Positions 25,832 to 34,684 of a DNA stretch of 64,000 nt are shown one piece after another. The stretch is from DASREM01 sp035652095. GTDB lineage: Bacteria > Acidobacteriota > Terriglobia > Terriglobales > Acidobacteriaceae. How positions within the stretch are numbered: position 1 is the stretch's first letter; the number at the start of each line of letters is the position of its first letter. The stretch spans positions 248,001 to 312,000 of the forward strand of contig DASREM010000056.1 in NCBI GenBank assembly GCA_035652095.1, written 5' to 3'. The translations under genes and the position numbers were made by a program. A model generated the notes under the pieces. It did not search any database. It was not told where the DNA came from and saw nothing but the letters and a program-made list of their open reading frames with translations.

Positions 25832-26548
25832 TTACTTGGGTTGTGTGCCGCCCTGGGGCTTTGGAGTGGAAGGAGCAGGAGGTTTGGTGCCCGTGCCGCC
25901 TGGCTTCACGGTTCCCGGCTTCGGAGCAGAGGGCGTAGGAGCGGGAACACCCGACTGCGCATTGTAAGCGTCTACCACTGGCTTGGTGATATCGACCGCA
26001 GGCCCTGCCCAGAGCACCGGGCCCTGTGGCCACGGATTCGAGGTATCAATGATTACGCCGAATCCATTGTCGCCGGCGTACTTCACCAGAAGCGGAGCCA
26101 TCTTCTGCAGGATGCGCTGCGCAATCTCGTTCTGCTGGTTCTGGGCGTCATCGCGAGCGTCCTGGACGGCGCGCTCCAGCGATTTCTGCTTCAGTTCGAC
26201 CTGCTTCACCAGCGAGCTGCGGGACTCGTCATTGAGCTTGTCGCCCTGCGTGCTCAGCTGTTTCTTCAGGCCATCGACCTCGTCGTTCAGGTTCTTGAGT
26301 TCGTTTTGCTTGGGCTCCAGTTTCTTGCCCAGGGCCTCGAAATCGCGCTGGCCTTCGTTGGTAGCGTAGATGGCCTGCTCCACATTGATGGTACCGATTT
26401 TGGTTCCGGCGGCGTTGGTGGTCGCGGGAGCGGGGCTGGGAGCTGCCGGGCTGGGCGCCGCTGCCGCCGCGCTGTTGGTTTGGGCCAAGGCTGCCATGGA
26501 AAGGGCAAACGCAGTGGTCATAGAGATACGCACAAACTTGCTTGTCAT
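25832..26548 (-). CDS. OmpH/Skp-like periplasmic chaperone
   Basis: The 238-residue protein has a signal peptide (MTSKFVRISMTTAFALSMAA, residues 1-25), a Pro/Ala-rich stretch, then the OmpH signature IGTINVEQAIYATNEGQRDFE, a long coiled coil (about 85-150) rich in Lys, Glu and Gln, and a C-terminal beta strand with MAPLLVKYAGDNGFGVIIDTS. The last 40 residues are Pro/Gly/Thr-rich, unusual for Skp. Skp holds unfolded outer-membrane proteins for the BamA machine; bamA lies 3 kb away, though not in the same operon. ATG 26548 is chosen for the signal peptide; AAGGAG lies rather far upstream. Confidence 0.87.
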   Translation of the reverse strand: MTSKFVRISMTTAFALSMAALAQTNSAAAAAPSPAAPSPAPATTNAAGTKIGTINVEQAIYATNEGQRDFEALGKKLEPKQNELKNLNDEVDGLKKQLSTQGDKLNDESRSSLVKQVELKQKSLERAVQDARDDAQNQQNEIAQRILQKMAPLLVKYAGDNGFGVIIDTSNPWPQGPVLWAGPAVDITKPVVDAYNAQSGVPAPTPSAPKPGTVKPGGTGTKPPAPSTPKPQGGTQPK

Positions 26549-26862
26549 GAGGTTGCTTTGGACTCCTTGGACTGTGTTGTTGGGATTGGGCTCAGATCGT
26601 CTCAACCGATCACACTGCGCCGCACCCAAATCTTCCCGACCACGCTTTCAAGCCACGGGACGCGCGCTGCCTTCAGCTTCTCACGCCCGGCTTCCGACGA
26701 ATCTTTCTGGGTGTGGATCAGATCATTATAGGAACAGGCGTGTCCAGCGTCAAACAGCAACTCGGGGTGGGTAGTCTGAACAGCCAGCGTTCGGTTTCCG
26801 GAATAAACACCGCCCGCTAGCCGTTCGAGTGAGCAGGCTGGTCCGCGGCAAACTCGACCTGA
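26549..26862. other. Intergenic stretch without a supported gene
   Basis: It lies between the divergent OmpH-like gene and a broken rightward gene. A leftward open frame (26602-27192) crosses it but has no start signal and no family resemblance. The sequence may hold the decayed upstream part of the next entry; I could not follow it in any frame. Confidence 0.5.
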
Positions 26863-27270
26863 GGACCCGCGCTGTTCGGAAATCAGAACGACGGCATCTA
26901 CGAAGAAGGGTTTGCCGTCCAACGACTGATCCTCGCACAGATCAACGGAGTCCCAGATACATATTCCGGGGCGGTGGATTATAGCGTCGCGCCCTGGGTG
27001 GATTGGGGGCCCTATCTGTGGGCGAATCGGGAGCAGGCTAGTAGCGCTGGAATCCTGTGGTGCAATGGCCAGAATGACCAGGTTTGCAAACAAGAGCAGG
27101 ATTTCCGATACGGAGACCCGAATGACTCGATCGCTTTCTGGGGTGACTTTACCCATCCTACATACAAGGCTACTAAGAAAGTGGCGGATCAACTAGTGAT
27201 CTTCATCGGAAAGGATCCGGCCCACATTAAGCCGGGATCGCCGTTTGTGACGCCATGGATTCAGCAGTGA
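26863..27270 (+). pseudogene. 3' remnant of a secreted SGNH-hydrolase-like protein
   Basis: The frame opens after a TGA at 26860 and reads about 135 codons to a stop at 27268-27270. The text (GFAVQRLILAQINGV, VAPWVDWGPYLWAN, ILWCNGQNDQVC, GDFTHPTYKATKKVADQL, FVTPWIQQ) matches the C-terminal part of a family of exported proteins that I know from acidobacteria and soil metagenomes, with the DxxHP block (DFTHPT) that carries the catalytic Asp and His in SGNH hydrolases. No start, signal peptide or Ser block is present upstream in any frame, so the gene is truncated. Its last 13 codons recur at 28315 as part of the tandem duplication. Confidence 0.6.
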
Positions 27271-27291
27271 AGCAAGGGTAGGAATGGGAAA

Positions 27292-27317
27292 GGGTGGCGC
27301 GTGTGGCGTCACCCCTT
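27292..27317 (+). terminator. Hairpin after the SGNH-like remnant (copy 1)
   Basis: GGGTGGCGC (27292-27300) can pair with GCGTCACCC (27306-27314). The T-tract has decayed to CTTCC. It is the homologue of the better terminator at 28374. Confidence 0.4.
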
Positions 27318-27342
27318 CCACAAACGCGATTCTGACAGGCCA

Positions 27343-28215
27343 TTATGGCTCAAGGGCGGCGATGGGGTTTGTAATGTATCCGTGCCAAGCCTGATAGTCA
27401 AATGTATACTGCCCGACAACTTGTCCGGCAGAATTGATGCCGGCGGCTGTGGTTGCTGCAGCTCCCGGGTAGCTGAAAGAGAAGAACTTTCCGTTCTTTT
27501 GAACGAAGGCGCAGGTGCAGACGCCACCAGTTATATACCAGCCGACAATTGCCCCCTTATCGTTTACCCCCAGGACATCGGTTTGAGACGCGCCAGGAAA
27601 GACAACGGTTTGAAATCTCCCATTTTTGAAGATAAATCCACCATTGTCGTCGTAGCCAACGATTTCCCCAAAATTATTTATGCCAGTTCCGTAGATATAA
27701 ATGAAGTTGCCGGGCGGCGAGAGTCGCTTGAACTTGCCGCCGGTCAAATCAAAACCCTTAGTGGCATAGATGCTGCCCGTCCCACCCACGAGATCGCCAT
27801 TGTTGTTGATTCCATCTACAAACGTTGCGCTGTCACTTCCGTGCTTCACGGTCGTAAAGCTCGTTCCATCGTAGGTGAAACCCACCACCGTATTCTGGCC
27901 GGCCTCACCCGCGATAATTCCGAAATCGTTGATTCCGCGCGGCAGTGTTACTACCTGCCCGGGGTAGTCGAAAAAGGTGAATGCTCCGTTGCTGTACAGA
28001 AAACCATGGGAATCCTGGCTTGTGTCCTGGCCGTAGTTGCCCACCATGTCGCCAACAGAATTAATTCCCCACACCCCCGTGTAGTTTGCTCCCGGCACGT
28101 CAATGGTGGTGAAGGTAACATTAGCTTGGGCTACATTCGCAGCAGTTTGTGCTGTTGAGAAAGGAATACAGGCGAGCAGGGTAACTGCTGCAAGAATGAT
28201 CGGGAGAAACTTCAT
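27343..28215 (-). CDS. Secreted HAF-repeat protein, copy 1
   Basis: The 290-residue protein starts at ATG 28215, with GGAGG six bases upstream, and has a signal peptide (MKFLPIILAAVTLLACIPFSTAQ). The rest is built of about six to seven repeats of some 38-45 residues with the core GINxxGxIVGxY and YxGxxFTxxxxPG, as in the HAF (extracellular repeat) family, thought to form a beta propeller. Examples are GINDFGIIAGEAG, GINNNGDLVGGTG, GINNFGEIVGYDD and GINSAGQVVGQYT. No enzymatic function is known. A close paralogue follows upstream; by eye the two proteins agree at roughly 85-90 percent of positions. Confidence 0.88.
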   Translation of the reverse strand: MKFLPIILAAVTLLACIPFSTAQTAANVAQANVTFTTIDVPGANYTGVWGINSVGDMVGNYGQDTSQDSHGFLYSNGAFTFFDYPGQVVTLPRGINDFGIIAGEAGQNTVVGFTYDGTSFTTVKHGSDSATFVDGINNNGDLVGGTGSIYATKGFDLTGGKFKRLSPPGNFIYIYGTGINNFGEIVGYDDNGGFIFKNGRFQTVVFPGASQTDVLGVNDKGAIVGWYITGGVCTCAFVQKNGKFFSFSYPGAAATTAAGINSAGQVVGQYTFDYQAWHGYITNPIAALEP

Positions 28216-28373
28216 AGGAACCTCCGTCCCGGGCGGGAACTTAGCCGCAGCATTATCCTGCTTTCCGTTGTTTCTCGTCAATCGCATCTCAAAGAGGGGG
28301 GATCCAGATCACCCAAGCCGGGACCGCCATTTGTGACGCCTTGGATACAGCAGTAGTAGGGACCATTGAAGGT

Positions 28374-28403
28374 GGGTGGCGCCATTCCGGCGTCACCCTT
28401 TTT
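28374..28403 (+). terminator. Intrinsic terminator, copy 2
   Basis: GGGTGGCGCC (28374-28383) pairs with GGCGTCACCC (28389-28398) with one mismatch or wobble around ATTCC, followed by TTTTT. It points rightward, away from any intact rightward gene: it is the duplicated terminator of the SGNH-like gene. Confidence 0.7.
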
Positions 28404-28427
28404 GCGCGCCAAAACCGTTCTCGGCTA

Positions 28428-29303
28428 TTACGGGTTCAATCCAGCGATAGGGTTCGTAACAAAGCCATGCCAGGCTTGGTAGTCGAATGTGTACTGCCCT
28501 ACCACCTGCCCCGCAGAGTTGATCCCTGCGGCTGCGGTTGCCGCAGCACCTGGATAGCTGAAAGAGAGAAATTTCCCGTTCTTTAGAACGAAGGCGCACG
28601 TGCAAGTGGCTCCACTCGCGTCGTACCACCCCACGATCACCCCGTTATCATTCACGCCCAGAACCGTGGTGTCAACGGCCCCGGGAAAGACAACGGTCTG
28701 AAATCTGCCATTCTTGAAGATGAATCCACCATTGTCGTCGAAGCCAACGATCTCACCGAAATTGTTGATGCCCGTTCCATACACGTAGATGAAGTTTCCG
28801 GGAGGAGAGAGCCGCTTGAACTTGCCGGCGGTCAAGTCAAAGCCCTTGGTCGCGTAGATGCTGCCCGTCCCACCCACAAGATCGCCGTTGTTATTGATCG
28901 CGAGCACAAAGGTTGCGGAGTCACTTCCGTGCTTCACGGTCGTAAAATTCGTTCCGTCATAGGTAAAGCCCACAACCGGGTTCTGTCCTGCTTTACCCGC
29001 GATAATCCCGGAATCATTGATTCCATGCGGCAGGGTTACTACCTGCCCCGGATAGTCAAAATACGTAAACGTCCCGTTGCTATAGAGGAATCCGTGAGAA
29101 TCCTGGTTGGTGTCTTGGCCATAGTTGCCCACCATGTCTCCGGCGGTATTAGTGCCCCACACGCCGGTGTACTTCGCTCCTGGCACATCAATGGTCGTGA
29201 ACGTAACATTGGCTTGCACTACATTTGCTGAGGTCTGTGCCATCGAGAGAGGAATACAGACGAGCAGAGTAACTGCCGCAAGAATGATCGGGAGAGACTT
29301 CAT
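28428..29303 (-). CDS. Secreted HAF-repeat protein, copy 2
   Basis: The 291-residue paralogue of the previous protein has the same signal peptide (MKSLPIILAAVTLLVCIPLSMAQ) and the same repeat number, with GGAGG six bases before ATG 29303. Differences are spread over the whole length, with one extra residue near the ATCTCAF stretch, and there is no frameshift, so both copies are probably still expressed and selected. It lies 86 nt downstream of the bamA stop on the same strand. Confidence 0.88.
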   Translation of the reverse strand: MKSLPIILAAVTLLVCIPLSMAQTSANVVQANVTFTTIDVPGAKYTGVWGTNTAGDMVGNYGQDTNQDSHGFLYSNGTFTYFDYPGQVVTLPHGINDSGIIAGKAGQNPVVGFTYDGTNFTTVKHGSDSATFVLAINNNGDLVGGTGSIYATKGFDLTAGKFKRLSPPGNFIYVYGTGINNFGEIVGFDDNGGFIFKNGRFQTVVFPGAVDTTVLGVNDNGVIVGWYDASGATCTCAFVLKNGKFLSFSYPGAAATAAAGINSAGQVVGQYTFDYQAWHGFVTNPIAGLNP

Positions 29304-29389
29304 AGGAACCTCCGTCCCGGGAGAGGGTACTTAGCCGCGGCATTATCCTGCGTCCAATCCTCACTGTCAACGAGGGGGTTCCCGATCTG

Positions 29390-32308
29390 CTAGAACGTTG
29401 TGGCCACCGTGAACCGGAACGTCTTACGCGGTTCGCGTAGCTGGAAGTGCGGTGAGAAGACGGTGATTGCGTTCAGGAAGGTGAAGTCTCCGGCAGCCCC
29501 TGGAGGAAACATGCTACGCGTGATCGGCACTGGCGCGGAGCCCTCGGTATCCAATCGCAGCGGGTTATAGGCCCAATAGATGCGGAATGGGGCGTTGATC
29601 ACCGGTAGGAACACCTGTAACTCTAGACCTGTTGACATGCGCGGAATCCAGTTGGTCCTGCCCAACGGTTTCAAGATGCCACTGAACGACGCCCCTGTCC
29701 CTCCCGTGCAACTGAAGCCAAGATCAAGCGCAGGGCAACCAAACTGGGTGTTGTTAATGTCGTTCAACTGGCCCGAGTTGATCCGCAATTGCGAGTTTCG
29801 CAAGATCGGGTCGACGCCGGTATCAACGAAGGGCGCGATGGCTACCGGACCTGCAATCGTGATTCGATACTCAACATTCGTGACAAAGCTGAAATCGCCT
29901 CCGGGGAACACAATGCGCTCGACCGGGATTGGTATCGTGTAAGCGCCGCGCAATGGATTCGAGGGGTCCTTGGGAACGATGGAGCCATCAGGGTTGCGCA
30001 GCGTGATATTTCCCCTGTCTGGCAGGAAAGCCACCGGGGAGACCGAGCGGATGTCGAAGCCGCGCAAGTCGTTTTCTCCGCCCAGATAGAAACGCTCAAA
30101 AGGAGGGGCGACCAATCCCCCGTAACCGGTCAGGAACGATGCTTGCACGTTGTAGCCGATCGCATTCCTCCTCTTATTCACCGGGATGAAATGCTTGTAG
30201 GTCACGATGGGACGGATCGACTGCACAGTGCCGCCGATTCCGGCGAACTCGCCCGCGATAAACAGACTGGTCCCGGTGTGCGGAGAATAAGGGCTATCAA
30301 TGGTGCTGAAAGAAAAACTGGGAACGATTTTGCTGGTGACAATCCCGTTCAGCGAGTTGGGACCCGTCAGGCCCCGGAAGGCCAGGTTGGTGAACAGAGT
30401 CTGCGATGCGGTGCTGAGCGCGATCAAGGAAGACCGGTCATAGGAATAGGAAATACCGACGCGTTTGAATGAGCGGTGCAGCGGGTAACTCAACGACAGC
30501 GAGAATCCGGTGCTCGACTGCGTGTAGTTCTGCAAGTTCTGCAACAAGGCGGACGGCAGGTTCAGACGTTGCCCGGTCAGGATTTCGGTCTGCTGCGCCT
30601 GGTCAAAGTTGAACTTTCTGGTGTAGACGGTGAATCCCGCTTGCAAGGGGCGGTCCCACAGGTAAGGCTCGGTGAATCCAAATTGCAGATCGCGCTGCCG
30701 GTTACCGATATTGGCGCCGATGCTGAGCGTTTCTCCCAGTCCCAGGAAGTTGTTGGTCTGATAAGTCAGACCGATAAAAGTTCCCGCCAAACCGCTTACG
30801 CCGCCAGTCAAGCCGATACTGTTCTTGCCCTTTTCATGCACCTTGAGGGTGAGGTCTACGGTCGCATTCTTTTCGTCCAGATGACGGTCGGTTACGTTGG
30901 GATCATCTGGCTTCAACTGCTCGAAGTATCCTAACTGGTTCAGGCGAAGCAGGCTGAGTTCCCACAGGCGCGAGTTGTAGACCTGGCCCTCTTCGAGTGC
31001 GATTTCGCGGCGGATGACCTTGTCGCGTGTCGTGGTGTTTCCCTGGAATTCGATGCGGCGGACGAAGAACTGCTTGCCCTCGTCCACGTCTACATCGAGA
31101 AAAACCAGCTTCTTGTCTTCGTCGAAGGTGGTGTTAGGAATCGAAGTGAAATTGATGTAGCCCAGTTCGGTATAAGCCTTGCGCAGATTTTCCAGGCCCT
31201 TGGCGACTTTTTCACGCGAAAAAATCTCCCCGTCCTTGATTTGAAATAAGGACCGCAAGGCTTTCGGATTGGTGACCGCCTTGTTGTTCTTAAAGGTGAT
31301 CTCGCCGAGTTTGTACTGATCGCCTTCCTGAATCGGCATGGTGATGTCGACCGCTTTCCCGGCCCCTTTCATGAGCAAGGGAATGTGGAATCCGGCGTGC
31401 CCAGTGTCGTGAATCTTGGTCTTTGGATCCTGCACCAGCACCTTGAAGTAGCCGCGGTTCTGGAACTCCGCGCGCACCCGCTCGGTATCCTCTTCGAGTT
31501 TGCTGGCGTCGTAGGTCTTGGCAAAAAGGTTTTCCAGAAAAATGGAGTGCGGGATACCGATAGGCTTCAGGTTTTTCATGGCGGCGCGCAGGGTGCGGCT
31601 GTTGACATGCTTGTTGCCTTCGAACCTGATCTTGCCAACTTTGACCTTCGGCCCTTCCTTCACCACAAAGGTCACGCTGACCGCGGCCGGAGGAATGGGG
31701 CGAACCTCCGTACGCACGGTGGCAAACTGGCGCCCATGTTCCGAAAGCAGTTCTTTGATCGTGACCTCGGCCTTTTTGACCTTGGTTGGATCGTACTGGC
31801 TTTCGGGACTCAGGCCGACTTTGCGCTCTTTGAAACGGTCGAGCACATCGCTTTTCGAAACCGAGTTCAATCCCACGTAGTCGATTTCGCGGATCGTTGG
31901 CCGTTCCTTGACGTAAATGTGAATGACCCAACCCTTCGAAGTCTGTTCGCGTTCGAAACGGATGTCTTCGAAGTAGCCGGTGTTCCAAAGCGAGTTGAAA
32001 TCGCGTTCGATCGCGGCCTGATCGTAAACGTCCCCCGGTCGGGTGAAGATGCGCGCCCGGATCGTGTCTGCGGGAATGCGGCGATTGCCGTGTATTTCAA
32101 CCCTGCTGATCACGTCCTGCTGAGCGAAAAGCGAAGAAACCAGCACCAGCAGGCCAAAAATAAGGCCATAGCAGAAGCGAGGGGAAAGCCCCCAAATCTC
32201 TGAAAAGGAGAGAGATCGAGGAGTCCCGGCACTTGGAAAATGTGAGTCGCCCCGGCGCCTGTTCTTCTGCACTGCAGGGCTATCCTGATGAGTACGGAGA
32301 ATCGCCAC
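29390..32308 (-). CDS. bamA: Outer-membrane protein assembly factor BamA (Omp85)
   Basis: The 972-residue protein inserts beta-barrel proteins into the outer membrane. It has an N-terminal extension, a signal-like helix (CYGLIFGLLVLVSSLFAQ, about 46-63), five POTRA domains (first ISRVEIHGNRRIPADTIRAR, third near KVGKIRFEGNKHVNSRTLR, last near FVRRIEFQGNTTTRDKVIRR), and a 16-strand barrel from about residue 500 with the family motif NDLRGFDIRS and a C-terminal Phe (TVATTF). It is longer than proteobacterial BamA (about 800). The start is GTG 32308; a -10 box 34 nt upstream supports it, but about 40 residues before the signal helix are unusual and a later non-ATG start cannot be excluded. Confidence 0.94.
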   Translation of the reverse strand: MAILRTHQDSPAVQKNRRRGDSHFPSAGTPRSLSFSEIWGLSPRFCYGLIFGLLVLVSSLFAQQDVISRVEIHGNRRIPADTIRARIFTRPGDVYDQAAIERDFNSLWNTGYFEDIRFEREQTSKGWVIHIYVKERPTIREIDYVGLNSVSKSDVLDRFKERKVGLSPESQYDPTKVKKAEVTIKELLSEHGRQFATVRTEVRPIPPAAVSVTFVVKEGPKVKVGKIRFEGNKHVNSRTLRAAMKNLKPIGIPHSIFLENLFAKTYDASKLEEDTERVRAEFQNRGYFKVLVQDPKTKIHDTGHAGFHIPLLMKGAGKAVDITMPIQEGDQYKLGEITFKNNKAVTNPKALRSLFQIKDGEIFSREKVAKGLENLRKAYTELGYINFTSIPNTTFDEDKKLVFLDVDVDEGKQFFVRRIEFQGNTTTRDKVIRREIALEEGQVYNSRLWELSLLRLNQLGYFEQLKPDDPNVTDRHLDEKNATVDLTLKVHEKGKNSIGLTGGVSGLAGTFIGLTYQTNNFLGLGETLSIGANIGNRQRDLQFGFTEPYLWDRPLQAGFTVYTRKFNFDQAQQTEILTGQRLNLPSALLQNLQNYTQSSTGFSLSLSYPLHRSFKRVGISYSYDRSSLIALSTASQTLFTNLAFRGLTGPNSLNGIVTSKIVPSFSFSTIDSPYSPHTGTSLFIAGEFAGIGGTVQSIRPIVTYKHFIPVNKRRNAIGYNVQASFLTGYGGLVAPPFERFYLGGENDLRGFDIRSVSPVAFLPDRGNITLRNPDGSIVPKDPSNPLRGAYTIPIPVERIVFPGGDFSFVTNVEYRITIAGPVAIAPFVDTGVDPILRNSQLRINSGQLNDINNTQFGCPALDLGFSCTGGTGASFSGILKPLGRTNWIPRMSTGLELQVFLPVINAPFRIYWAYNPLRLDTEGSAPVPITRSMFPPGAAGDFTFLNAITVFSPHFQLREPRKTFRFTVATTF

Positions 32309-32341
32309 TACCTCAGTTTCTGGGAGTTATGGAAAACGGCA

Positions 32342-32371
32342 ATTATACGGTAGAGCCCATCAGAGCGTCCA
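32342..32371 (-). promoter_or_regulatory. Promoter of bamA
   Basis: On the lower strand TGGACG (32371-32366), an 18-nt spacer and TATAAT (32347-32342) lie 34 nt before the GTG start. Confidence 0.5.
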
Positions 32372-32391
32372 AGTTTGCGCCCTACTTCGCC

Positions 32392-34479
32392 TTAGGGCGC
32401 ATTCCGAAAAGGCTCCACCTCAACCAAGACGGAATAAAACGTGGCAGAGTTGCCCATGTCGGTAAGTTTTTCCGAGGTCAACACGTTTACATTTCGGTTC
32501 TGTGAATTCAACTTCGCCCAGAAGAGGTGCGCCGAGACCACGCCGCGTTGCACGCTTCCATTCACCTTTGCCTTCAGCAGCATCTCGCCGCGTCCATTGA
32601 AGACGCGAACCCGGTCGCCGTCGTTTATACGGCGCGAACGAGCATCGGCGGCATGCATCTCCAGCAAACCCATTTCCTCCATCTTCTGAACTTCTGCGAC
32701 ATTGGCGAAAGTGGAATTCAGGAAATTGTCAGCCTTGCGGGCCAGGAGCTCCAGCGGGAATTTGCTGGCAAGAGCGCTGTGCCTTGATTCTGATGGCGGG
32801 ATAAAGGTCGCCACTGGATCAAGTCCTTCCGCTTTGAGCGTTTCGCTGTACAGTTCGGCCTTACCACTGGGAGTCTGAAACCCACCTTCAGCGAAGGGCA
32901 GAAAGAATTCTTTGGGTGAGCCCGGATCAAACTGTAAGCGGACTTGGTTCTCGTGCTCAAGGCGCTCGCGATTGATTCCTTTCAGCCACGGACTACTGGA
33001 TTCCAGAGCGGCATCAATCATGGTATCCACAGAGTCGCGGAAGCAATCGTCATCGAACCCCATGCGCTGCGCCAGCGCGCGAAATAGTTCGACATTGGAG
33101 CGGCACTCTCCCTGAGGCGGAATCGCCTGGTTCGAGACCTGGAGGTAGTAGTGGCCGTACGCCGCCTGCAAGTCTTTGTGCTCGAAGAAAGTCGTGGCCG
33201 GGAGCACGATGTCGGCATAGTCGGTGGTATCCGTAAAAAATTGCTCGTGCACAACCGTGAAGAGATCTTTCCGCTTGAGTCCCCGGATTACATCATTGTG
33301 ATTCGGGCACACAGCGGCGGGATTGGAGTTGTAGACGAACAGCGCCTTGACGGGCGGGTCGCTCAATTCGTTCAGCGCCATGCCAAGCTGGACCATGTTG
33401 ACCACGCGGGCGGGGCGGCCAAGGTTTTCTAGGTCGAGCCGCTCCAGTGCGGGCTTGTTCAGCTGAAAAGCCCCGCTGGTGCTGAGTTGCAATCCGCCGC
33501 CAACTTCTTTCCACGATCCCGTGATGCAGGGCAACATGGTGATCGTCCGCATGGCAGTTCCACCGCCCTCCGACCGTTGCACGCCGTAGTTGACTCGAAT
33601 CACTGCCGGCCGCTCGGTTGCATACTCCCGGGCCAGCCTGATGATGTCGGAACTGGCGATTCCTGCCCACTTCGAGACTCGCTCCGGCGTGTACTCCTGC
33701 ACCTTGTGCTTCAGTTGATCAAAGCCGACGGTGTAGCGCGAGACGTAGTCCGCGTCGTGCAGGTTTTCATTGATGATGACGTGCATCATGCCCAAGGCGA
33801 GCGCAGTGTCGGTGCCAGGATGGATGGGCAAATACCAGTCCGCGCAGGCCGCGGTGCGCGTCCGGTATGGGTCAATGACCACCAGTTTGGCGCCCTGCCG
33901 GCGCGCCTCCTCGATGAATGGCCAGAGGTGAACGTTGGTCCCGTGGATGTTCGCACCCCAGGCGATGATGTAGCGGGAACGCCGGAACTGCTCAGGCTCG
34001 GTCCCGAGCTTGACGCCGACAACGGACTTCAGCCCGGCCTCGCCCGCGGCGGAGCAGATGGTGCGTTCCAGCCGCGATGCGCCGAGGCGATGAAAGAAGC
34101 GGCGATCCATGGATCCGCCGTTGAGGGCGCCTAAGGTCCCGCCATAGGAATAGGGCAGGACCGCCTCGCTTCCGAACTGCTGGCAAACTTTGCGGAACTG
34201 ACCGGCGATCTCGTCCAGAGCTTCATCCCAGGAGACGCACGCAAACGCACCTGGCGCCGGAGCGCCTTTTTCCGATACCCGGCGCATAGGAAAGAGAACC
34301 CGGTCCGGCGAATAAACCCGGTCCAGGTACTTCGCTACTTTGGCGCAGAGAAAACCCCGGGTCACGGGATGAGAAGGATCGCCCTGAATCTTGACCGCTC
34401 GCGCATTTTCTACTGTGATCAGGACGCCACAGGCGTCAGGGCAGTCGTGCGGGCAGGCAGCGTGAACTACGGTCTTCAT
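32392..34479 (-). CDS. Molybdopterin oxidoreductase, DMSO reductase family
   Basis: The 695-residue enzyme would bind a [4Fe-4S] cluster through C9, C13, C17 and C45 (C-x3-C-x3-C-x27-C) and bis-MGD molybdenum cofactor. Seen are SWDEALDEIAGQFRK, PYSYGGTLGALNGGSMDRRF, WGANIHGTNVHLWPFIEEAR, the VIDPYRTRTA strand and the C-terminal MoCo-binding domain (RINDGDRVRVFNGRGE). It has no Tat signal, so it is probably cytoplasmic. It is of the FdhF/NarB-like group that often carries only the Mo subunit; no partner gene is adjacent and the substrate is unknown. The ATG at 34479 lies 8 nt from a TATAAT box, without a Shine-Dalgarno sequence. Confidence 0.9.
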   Translation of the reverse strand: MKTVVHAACPHDCPDACGVLITVENARAVKIQGDPSHPVTRGFLCAKVAKYLDRVYSPDRVLFPMRRVSEKGAPAPGAFACVSWDEALDEIAGQFRKVCQQFGSEAVLPYSYGGTLGALNGGSMDRRFFHRLGASRLERTICSAAGEAGLKSVVGVKLGTEPEQFRRSRYIIAWGANIHGTNVHLWPFIEEARRQGAKLVVIDPYRTRTAACADWYLPIHPGTDTALALGMMHVIINENLHDADYVSRYTVGFDQLKHKVQEYTPERVSKWAGIASSDIIRLAREYATERPAVIRVNYGVQRSEGGGTAMRTITMLPCITGSWKEVGGGLQLSTSGAFQLNKPALERLDLENLGRPARVVNMVQLGMALNELSDPPVKALFVYNSNPAAVCPNHNDVIRGLKRKDLFTVVHEQFFTDTTDYADIVLPATTFFEHKDLQAAYGHYYLQVSNQAIPPQGECRSNVELFRALAQRMGFDDDCFRDSVDTMIDAALESSSPWLKGINRERLEHENQVRLQFDPGSPKEFFLPFAEGGFQTPSGKAELYSETLKAEGLDPVATFIPPSESRHSALASKFPLELLARKADNFLNSTFANVAEVQKMEEMGLLEMHAADARSRRINDGDRVRVFNGRGEMLLKAKVNGSVQRGVVSAHLFWAKLNSQNRNVNVLTSEKLTDMGNSATFYSVLVEVEPFRNAP

Positions 34480-34487
34480 CGCTGTCC

Positions 34488-34493
34488 ATTATA
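34488..34493 (-). promoter_or_regulatory. -10 box of the molybdopterin oxidoreductase gene, possibly leaderless
   Basis: TATAAT on the lower strand is followed by 8 nt and the ATG at 34479. The transcript would start about at the start codon. Confidence 0.45.
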
Positions 34494-34513
34494 AGTTGAA
34501 ATGATGGCAAGAC

Positions 34514-34684
34514 TTATTGGAATGATTTCGTGGTATCTGTTGAAGTGGAGACGTTCGCTGACGAAGATCGTGCCGACATCAGGCCCACAACTCCGCCGGC
34601 GAGCACGCCGGCAAGAATTGACATCGCAATTAACCTGCTCAACCGCATGACCCGTCGCTTCTTTCGCGACACTACCCTGTACAT
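34514..34684 (-). CDS. Small single-span membrane protein of unknown function
   Basis: The frame is open from 34810, but GGAGG eight bases before ATG 34684 marks a 56-residue product: a very basic N-terminus (MYRVVSRKKRRVMRLSRL), one membrane helix (AMSILAGVLAGGVVGLM) and a Ser/Thr-rich tail. The layout is that of a small inner-membrane protein with a cytoplasmic N-terminus. I do not recognise the family. It precedes the molybdopterin enzyme by 34 nt on the same strand, but that gene has its own -10 box. Confidence 0.5.
   Translation of the reverse strand: MYRVVSRKKRRVMRLSRLIAMSILAGVLAGGVVGLMSARSSSANVSTSTDTTKSFQ

Larger units (their letters stand above)
27213..29373. repeat. Tandem duplication of a 1.09-kb unit
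   Basis: Two direct copies are offset by 1085-1087 nt: about 27213-28299 and about 28300-29373. Each holds, from left to right, the end of the SGNH-like gene (KPG-x-PFVTPWIQQ stop), a hairpin terminator, and a leftward HAF-repeat gene with its leader up to a run of G. The copies differ at many bases, so the event is not recent. Confidence 0.88.

Noticed and set aside
26602..27192. Leftward 196-codon frame opposite the SGNH-like remnant
   Set aside because: It lies mostly antisense to the recognisable rightward remnant and has no start signal or family resemblance.
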